Shown here: positions 57,903 to 64,000 of the stretch, piece by piece | How the letters are laid out: each line of letters starts with the position of its first letter | Numbering within the stretch: position 1 is the first letter of the stretch | Assembly: GCA_949825065.1 (NCBI GenBank) | Contig: OX463849.1 | Location: 6,572,001-6,636,000, forward strand | DNA length: 64,000 nt | Direction: 5' to 3' | Origin: Odontocerum albicorne | Lineage: Eukaryota > Arthropoda > Insecta > Trichoptera > Odontoceridae | The notes under the pieces: model-generated | What the model was told of the DNA's origin: nothing | What the model saw: only the letters and a program-made list of their open reading frames with translations | The model's database searches: none | Made by a program: the position numbers and the translations under genes

Positions 57903-58463
57903 AAAGGTATTTCAAATTAAGCGTTTTTTAAATTCTTGGATAAAACATAGATGGCGTTGCAAACTTGCCTGGGTCTTGTGACATTTGAGAAGTGTAATGT
58001 ATGACATTTATAAAAATGGAGTCATATACATTACAAAAACGCGTTCAAATTGTTGAATTATTTTATGTATTGTAATCTCCGGAAACGGTGATGTTAATTG
58101 GCCACCAAGATCATGTGATCTGACACCGTTGAACTATTTTCTCTGGGGTTACGTGAAAAGTCAGGTCTATAAGAATGACCCCTAATCAATTCCTGAACTT
58201 AAGGACGAAATTTTTCGCGTTATTGGTGAGTTAGTACCGCAATTATGCCAAAATGTCATCGAAAACGTCGACAAAATAGTGGACATCTGTGTAGCTGCAA
58301 GAGGTGGACATTAGGCGGATATTGTTTTTTGTGTTTAAATGTCATACATTGTAACATATTTCAATGACCAATAAAATGTTTTTTGACATTAAAGCAAATT
58401 GCGTGTTTTATTCAAGAATTAAAAAAAATAGAATTAAAAAACCGCTCAATTTGAAAGACCCTT
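57903..58463 (+). mobile_element. Deletion-derived mariner-like element, copy 3
   Basis: It starts AAAGGTATTTCAAATTAAGC and ends CGCTCAATTTGAAAGACCC. It retains MESYTLQKRVQIVELFY, then a jump to NWPPRSCDLTPLNYFLWGYV, the region of the third catalytic Asp. All the middle of the transposase is missing. A TTAA element is inserted exactly at its right edge. Confidence 0.78.
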
Positions 58464-59248
58464 TTAACCTTTCCTTCCCTGTGTTGGGTATCTTCTACAC
58501 GTTGCTTCTAATAACCATCAATATCTCTATAAATATAATAAATACAAGGTAAAGATTTTAGGTATTCCTCCATAATATATTTACGCATTGATTTAAAAAA
58601 TAATATTAATAATAATCAGAATTTATTGACTACATCGAGGTGTTTTGTAAAGATCGAAAACAAATTCGCATTTAAACGCGGTGAACGCCTCGTCTTGACG
58701 ATAGGTGAATAGTATGCGGGAAGCGCGACACTATATTCGCATCTCACTCTTGCATACTAGACTGAATTGCGAGAACCTCAATTGCCTCAACGCCGCAAGC
58801 ATATGCGTAAGCGCCGGGGTATGTGACTGTATTCCGCGCAGCTAGTAGCTTCTAAGCTTGCAAATAGGTTGGACGTACGCCCGTTCCGTGAGCGGTGCCA
58901 GATGGTTTTTTAATGTTTTCAGCAAATAAATCTCAATTATTATAATTTTTAACTTCAATTATAATTAATTAAGGGGATTATCTATGAATGTTCTTATTTT
59001 TCCGATTTAAAATCGCAAATTTTTTATTGCGTACTCACTACCCAACGCCGGAGCGCGCGTTTCATTTTTATCACCGTAAGGCATGGGTCGGCAACCTTTT
59101 GTTGTAAAAGGGCCAAATATTTTTCATGGGGATCAGTGCGGGCCGCACTTGCAGTAGGTATACATACAATATTTATGTACAAATATTTTAGTTTTAAAAA
59201 TAAAACGCTAAGTGTATATTTTAACGACATTTATTGTATTTAATAAAA

Positions 59249-61129
59249 TCAATGAGATTTTTGTGATTGCATTTGACTTGCAAGTTTTTTAATATCAGCT
59301 TGCATTTTTGAAGTAGAGACGCGTAGTATTGCGTCTAAATGTGAATTCGATAACCGAGAACAGTGTTTATTTTTTCGATAATTCAGAATTGAAAAAGTTT
59401 GTTCACAAATATATGTACTACCAAACATAGTAATTATTTGCTGAGCAAACCTTTTTAAATCCTTGTAGTTTTCAGAAGGCAAACTCCCATAGAAATCCAC
59501 CAAATTAGTTTTTTCCTTAAAAGCCATTTTAAGTGTGTTATTACTTTGCAAATCTATCACGTTGATTTGCAAATCGCTTGGTACATTACCGATATCTACT
59601 GCAAAGGGGTTTTCGAAAATCTCCATCTTACGTGAGATCTTTTTGAAATCAGCAAACCGGTTTTCAAACTCAGTTTGTAGTTGCATTAATGCACTTTTCA
59701 TTTTAGTATTTTGCCAAACAAAATTTATTCCAGCTTCTTCTACTGCTTTCTTGCAATTTGGAAAATGATCGAGTTTCCTTTCATCGATATGCTCGATAAA
59801 TAATGTTAGTTTCATTTCAAATGATTTAACATCTGAATACATATTGCATATCAATTTATTTTTCCCCTGTAAACGTGTATTGAGTATATTCAGTTCGGCA
59901 GTCAAATCAGTTAAAAACCCAAGATCTACAACCCACTGGTGGTTGGAAAGTTCATGTATTGCCTTTCCTTTCATCTCCATAAAGTTACAAATTTCTTTCC
60001 TCAAATAAAAAAATCGTTGAAGTACTGCTCCTCGGCTTAGCCATCTTACTTCACAGTAATACATCACGTCACCATATTCAGCTTCTACATCTTCCAAAAA
60101 CTTTTGGAACTGGCGGTGAGTAAGCCCATTTTTTCTTATAAAATTAATAGCAGATACAACGGTATCCATTATTTCTTTCCACGATAAAACTTTGCAACAC
60201 AATGCTTCTTGATGGACAATACAGTGAAATGTAAATGGAACTTCCGATCCAAACTCTTGCAGTTTGCTGTTGACTCTTCCGACAACACCTTTATTATGAC
60301 CGCTCATATTTTTTCCGCCGTCCGTGGTGATGCTAGTTAATTTATCCCAGCTCAAGCCACACGAAATCAGAGCTTGGTCCAAGTGGTGAAATAAATCCTC
60401 TCCCTTTGTAGTTCCTTCGAGACTGCACATTTTTAATAACTCCTCATAAACAGAAAAGTTTTCGTCAATTCCTCGTACAAATATAAGGAATTGTGCCGTA
60501 TCCGACACGTCCGTACTTTCGTCCATCGCAAGAGAGAAGTAAGTAAAATACTGCGCTTTATCCTTAAGTTGTTCACGCAAGTTAGCACCCAAGTCTTCAG
60601 TGCGTCTGGTGCAAGTTCTAGCAGAGAGACTAACGTTTTCAAACATTTTTTTCTGTTCCGGGCATACTTCCTCCGCGATAGCTAAGACACAATCTTTTAC
60701 AAGTTCACTGTCAGTAAATGGGCGACAATGCTTTGCAATTATCTCTGCTACTTTGTAGCTGGCACGAACAGCTGATTCGCTTTTGTCTGTTACAACTTTA
60801 AAGGTATTCTGCTGATTTTTGAGTGACGATTTCAAGTTAATGATTTTGTTTTTTCGAGATTCCCCTTCAAGACACTGAAATTTAGTTTTGTGCTCAATAT
60901 CATAATGTCGCTTCAGGTTATATTCCTTTACTACGGAAATACTCTTTTGACAGATAATACATAGTGGTTTTTCTTTAAATTCGATAAAAAAATATAAATT
61001 TGTCCATGCTTCATTAAAAATCCGTCTTTCATCAACGATCTTCCTTTTTTTAGAAGCCATCTTGGGTGTATAAATCTGTAACAATACAGAAACATAAAAA
61101 TATGTATTTATTTTTACGGAAAGAGTCAT
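59249..61129 (-). CDS. hAT transposase (GTF2IRD2/ZBED-like)
   Basis: This enzyme excises and reinserts the element. The open frame is 626 codons. The likely start is the ATG at 61060 (MASKKRKIVDE, 603 aa), because the first 23 codons are AT-rich and a possible splice acceptor (TTGTTACAG) lies just upstream on the minus strand. Numbered from 61129: a zinc finger C57-C60...H75-H80 (CIICQ...LKRHYDIEH) for DNA binding; catalytic-core blocks AMDESTDVSD (D203), SITTDGGKNMSG (D270), FHCIVHQEAL and CEVRWLSRG; a C-terminal dimerisation region with ICEQTFSILNYRKNKH. The set and its length match the hAT proteins related to vertebrate GTF2IRD2. No stop or frameshift is seen. An AATAAA lies shortly after the stop on the minus strand. 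Activity is inferred. Confidence 0.93.
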   Translation of the reverse strand: MTLSVKINTYFYVSVLLQIYTPKMASKKRKIVDERRIFNEAWTNLYFFIEFKEKPLCIICQKSISVVKEYNLKRHYDIEHKTKFQCLEGESRKNKIINLKSSLKNQQNTFKVVTDKSESAVRASYKVAEIIAKHCRPFTDSELVKDCVLAIAEEVCPEQKKMFENVSLSARTCTRRTEDLGANLREQLKDKAQYFTYFSLAMDESTDVSDTAQFLIFVRGIDENFSVYEELLKMCSLEGTTKGEDLFHHLDQALISCGLSWDKLTSITTDGGKNMSGHNKGVVGRVNSKLQEFGSEVPFTFHCIVHQEALCCKVLSWKEIMDTVVSAINFIRKNGLTHRQFQKFLEDVEAEYGDVMYYCEVRWLSRGAVLQRFFYLRKEICNFMEMKGKAIHELSNHQWVVDLGFLTDLTAELNILNTRLQGKNKLICNMYSDVKSFEMKLTLFIEHIDERKLDHFPNCKKAVEEAGINFVWQNTKMKSALMQLQTEFENRFADFKKISRKMEIFENPFAVDIGNVPSDLQINVIDLQSNNTLKMAFKEKTNLVDFYGSLPSENYKDLKRFAQQIITMFGSTYICEQTFSILNYRKNKHCSRLSNSHLDAILRVSTSKMQADIKKLASQMQSQKSH

Positions 61130-61290
61130 AGTTTTGTCCTATATAAAATCCTTAAATAAATACTCCCCCAGTGAGCAATATTTTTATTCGAAAAACAAAA
61201 TCGTAAAATTTATGTCAAGTATACCTAAAGTACACCTTTATTGACGAGTAAACAAATACTATCGTTGTGAAAATTTTAAAAGCAATAATT

Positions 61291-61640
61291 ATTAGCCTGA
61301 AAAACTCCATACGCATTGAAAATATCTGCCGAGAAAGAATAAATAACGGCGACGGGACTCGAACCCGCAGCCTTCTGATTGCCGGTCAGATGCTCTCGCC
61401 ATTGAGCAACGTCGGCTTATTCCCATTCCGCCAAATAACTAAATATGTAACATACAAGTATTTATTCATTCAACAGTCATTGCTTTTTTTTTTCAACAAT
61501 TATTTCTTATTAATTTTTTCACCTGAACCTACCAATTTTATTTTTTTGTAGAAAAGGCAATTGTAACTTCGAGTCCCGTTGGCGGTATTTATTTTTTCTC
61601 GGAAGCTATTTTTAATGTAAATGGAGTTTTTCAGGCTTAT
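61291..61640. repeat. Inverted-repeat insert carrying a tRNA-like sequence
   Basis: Left arm 61291-61363 (ATTAGCCTGAAAAACTCCAT...GACGGGACTCGAA) and right arm 61569-61640 (TTCGAGTCCCGTTGGCGG...ATGGAGTTTTTCAGGCTTAT) are reverse complements with scattered mismatches. Each arm contains a tRNA T-arm; only the left side has a whole cloverleaf. This looks like two tRNA-headed SINE ends in head-to-head orientation. Target duplications are not clear. Confidence 0.8.
61345..61416 (-). tRNA. tRNA-like sequence, anticodon GGC, probably SINE-derived
   Basis: On the minus strand a cloverleaf forms: acceptor GCCGACG, TT, D arm GCTC-AATGGCGA-GAGC, anticodon arm TCTGA-CCGGCAA-TCAGA, variable AGGCT, and T arm GCGGG-TTCGAGT-CCCGT. 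The anticodon would be GGC (Ala), which is rare in eukaryotes, and position 33 is C instead of U. The acceptor stem has two mismatches. These defects and its place inside an inverted repeat favour a tRNA-derived pseudogene over a working gene. Confidence 0.55.
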
Positions 61641-62375
61641 ACAAATATTACATTCATAGTGCACCTCGTCTTAAAAAGTTTATCATTGTAATTTTTTTTT
61701 TAAACTGTCGTAAACTCATGGATACTTTAATATTGCATTGTTATATTCATTACTTGTAATCTTAGGAATAATATTATTATCATGCAGTAGGTAGGTACTT
61801 ACCAAAAACACTAAGAGAATTCACAAAACAGATTTTATAAAAAAATAAAACTTGCAGCGAATGTAAACGCCGCGTGGGTGGGTAGTTAGCGCAGCGCGAG
61901 CGAACGAGTAGTGTTACTGGCGGTCGACAGCGGAATGATGCGAGGTGCGTGTGGCGTTCTTGCCTTCCTTCTCTTTCCCCCCGCTCCCCCTTCGCTCCAA
62001 CTTCACTATCTCTTCGCTCCCTTTCTCGCTTCCTTTCACTCGATTGTGTATAATATCGTCCGTCATGTGCGTTGCGGCGAGAATCTCGCGGGCCGCACCA
62101 AGATGTCTCGCGGGCCGCATGCGGCCCGCGGGCCGCAGGTTGCCGACCCATGCCGTAAGGGAAGGGTTAATGTCACCCCACAAATCTTTCTTGTTGCATG
62201 CATTTGTAGAGAATTTCTTCAGCTCCATTCAGGCTTTTCCAAGTCCACGTTTAACTTCTCTACTTTTAAGATGGTACTAAACTACTGTTGTAATCTATTT
62301 TCCTACAGATTTTGAGACTTTCTGGTTCGAGTTAATATGTCTTATTGACATATTGACTTTTTTTCGTATCGCAAC

Positions 62376-63109
62376 ATGTCATATATTAGATATCTCTTGT
62401 ATCTTGTAAACCTTCCATTATCTGAGAAAATACAATCTAAATATCAAAATGTCTTAACCTACTCTATTACCTCTTTTGCCCAAAGGCAATATGCTTATTT
62501 GGCTCCCATTACATACAATGGCGTGCCAACTTCAATAAAGGTAAAGGTAGAAAAACCATTTAGACAGTCGATCGGAGCGTGGTTGTTATTGCGACAGGAT
62601 TTTTAGTACTTGGGCTTTCAGGATGAATGACGAGTGGAAAGGATTTATGTGAGCTCGTGAGTGTTGGTCTCTTCTTGTGGTTTTAATTTTGGTTGTTTTT
62701 GTATTTTTGTTTCTGTGTATTTTTGTTTTTTTTTTTTGTTTTGAATTTGTTTTAATTTTTATTCTTATGATTGTGTGCGGTATATTGTGGGATGAATGTT
62801 TTTGGTCTTTCTGGAGTGATAATGTGTCAGGAGTTGAGTTTCGCAAGATGTTTCCAGTTGTAGTTGAGTGTCACTGTTTGTCAGGTTGATGAGAGCGTGC
62901 AACGGTTTTTTTTTTGTGTAATCGAAAATCGGAAAGAAGTATCGATTAATTTTTTTATGCTAAATATCCTCAGTGAGATACAAGCAAAAGCCTAGTTTAC
63001 TGGGGATACGACAAATGAAAGGCAACAAACCCAGATCCATTAAAATTATATGTCCAAATCAAATTACCTGTTGTTTTTTTTCTCAAATTGTGTTTATTTC
63101 TTGTCATGT

Positions 63110-63146
<37 letters not shown>
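62376..63146 (+). pseudogene. Possible LINE C-terminus and 3' UTR
   Basis: A 76-codon frame at 62376-62606 ends with SFAQRQYAYLAPITYNGVPT...FRQSIGAWLLLRQDF, similar in style to the last residues of CR1/Jockey-like polyproteins. A non-coding stretch rich in T and G leads to a (TAA)n tract at 63117-63146, a common LINE terminus. This is tentative. Confidence 0.4.
63117..63146. repeat. (TAA)n microsatellite
   Basis: About ten uninterrupted AAT/TAA trinucleotides, possibly the tail of the LINE-like segment before it. Confidence 0.97.
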
Positions 63147-63147
<1 letters not shown>

Positions 63148-63296
63148 TGTATTGCTTGCCCAAATATCGCATTTACTTTTCCTTTTATACTTTTCTATTA
63201 TCATGACTGAATTTTGAAACATTCATTGTCAGATCTTTTTCTAAAATATTTTAAACAATTTACTCTGTAATTTATATTCAATCTTCGCTAAAACTG

Positions 63297-63460
63297 CCAC
63301 GTTACTGCATTCCCATACATTCACATTTTTTTGTAAATTATAATTAACTCATTCCCATTCACATTCTTTTAAATTATAATCAACGCATTTCCCATACAGT
63401 CACATTCTTACAAATTATAATCAACGCATTTTTTATACATTCACATACTGGTACATTCAC
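63297..63460. repeat. Diverged 45-bp repeats, 3-4 copies
   Basis: CCATACATTCACATT and AAATTATAATCAACGCATT alternate with small indels. Confidence 0.75.
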
Positions 63461-64000
63461 ATTATTTGCGGCAAACGTCGAAAACAATATCAAACTTTCT
63501 TTCGACTTTGCCACATTCGATTTTCAATTTTAAAAAATACGCCGGACATGTTGAAAGCTACAAATAACTGGAAAAAAAAAATTACGCAAGTTTTTTTACA
63601 TTGCTAATTGACTTTTTCTTATTGGAATTTGAACCCCTCACTTCAAATTTTTACGTGCTTATAGAATTTCAAATTATACAATGCTAAATAACCCAAACAT
63701 TTAAATATGAACGTCAAATTGGCGATGTTTGAAGCTAATGTAGTAAATTATATTGATATTAGATATCAAAAGAAAAATATGAGTTTTTGGTGAAATTTCA
63801 TATTTTTATTATAATATTTTTCTCAACGCACATTCCAAGACAAAAGACAGTCTTGATTGATATTCAAACAAGATGGCTAAGTTATATAACTTTCTGAATG
63901 TTACAGTTCATTTAAATTTCAAAGCTAAGTGATTCTTTCATTCTCTCGTCTTTGAGAGCTTTCAATTGGCCAATGTTTAATTTTCTTCCCATTGCGTCAA
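63461..64000. other. AT-rich stretch without recognised genes
   Basis: Nothing is assigned up to the window edge. Confidence 0.45.

Larger units (their letters stand above)
59082..62152 (-). mobile_element. Apparently complete hAT element
   Basis: The 3,071-bp element has perfect 16-bp inverted ends CATGGGTCGGCAACCT and is flanked by the 8-bp direct repeat CCGTAAGG (59074-59081 and 62153-62160), the established hAT signature. It encodes one long transposase on the minus strand. The 5' region (61850-62152) is GC-rich and may hold the promoter. An inverted-repeat insert with a tRNA-like sequence occupies 61291-61640. Intact frame plus perfect ends and target duplication suggest recent activity. 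Confidence 0.95.
58468..62166 (+). mobile_element. TTAA element subfamily B, interrupted by a hAT element
   Basis: TTAA at 58464-58467 and 62167-62170 flank the termini CCTTTCCTTCCCTGTG and GGAAGGG. Without the hAT insertion the element is about 620 bp, matching the other subfamily B copies. The interruption lies 6-14 bp from its right end. Confidence 0.9.

Noticed and set aside
61345..61416. Functional tRNA-Ala gene
   Set aside because: C at position 33, acceptor mismatches, an anticodon uncommon in eukaryotes, and location inside an inverted transposon insert all point to a tRNA-derived relic.
61780..62315. Overlapping frames of 104-134 codons in the GC-rich hAT 5' region
   Set aside because: Low-complexity Arg/Ser/Pro-rich translations on both strands cross the element boundary; none resembles a known protein.
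1..64000. Host protein-coding genes
   Set aside because: No frame outside transposons shows a recognisable domain, and no convincing exon series with splice sites was seen. Short exons could still be missed by eye.

Overview
This window looks like intergenic or heterochromatin-like DNA from an arthropod, most likely an insect. It is strongly AT-rich, eukaryotic in style, has one 200-N scaffold gap, and I recognise no host gene in it. Almost everything that can be named is a transposable element, a decayed piece of one, or a tandem repeat. The arthropod call rests on a Jockey-type non-LTR retrotransposon, mariner and hAT transposases, TTAA-inserting (piggyBac-like) short elements and tRNA-derived SINEs. 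The species cannot be named from sequence alone.

Layout. 1-9.3 kb: a TTAA-flanked short element, SINEs, a short LINE insertion with 15-bp target duplications, a 39-bp minisatellite, and a 386-bp foldback retro-insertion with 14-bp target duplications. 11-13.2 kb: one TTAA element inserted into another, next to a 140-bp triplication and a 49-bp minisatellite. 15-24.4 kb: two LINE fragments, an 82-bp satellite split by a probable solo LTR, a 120-bp array, diverged 43-bp repeats, another TTAA element and an 83-bp array. 24.9-30.5 kb: a full-length, apparently intact Jockey-like element (ORF1 zinc-knuckle protein, ORF2 endonuclease/reverse transcriptase, poly(A), 13-bp target duplication) inside the 3' end of an older LINE reading frame. 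31-50 kb: more TTAA elements, a second solo LTR, a deletion-derived mariner-like element, SINEs, LINE remnants, several minisatellites and the assembly gap. 50-58.5 kb: a broken mariner gene running into a 56-bp satellite with a 20-monomer (about 1,122 bp) higher-order repeat. 58.5-62.2 kb: an apparently intact hAT element (603-aa transposase, 16-bp terminal repeats, 8-bp target duplication) inside a TTAA element; the hAT itself carries an inverted-repeat insert containing a tRNA-like sequence. 62.2-64 kb: a possible LINE tail and short repeats.

How it fits together. The parts form a layered record of insertions: hAT into TTAA element, TTAA element into TTAA element, Jockey into LINE, LTR into satellite. 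Only the Jockey-like element and the hAT element keep full-length open frames together with clean target duplications, so they look like the youngest autonomous elements. The other protein-coding remnants carry stops, frameshifts or 5' truncations. No single undescribed gene system is evident. The most unusual structures are the tRNA-bearing inverted repeat inside the hAT, the satellite/mariner rearrangement with its higher-order repeat, and the foldback retroposon.
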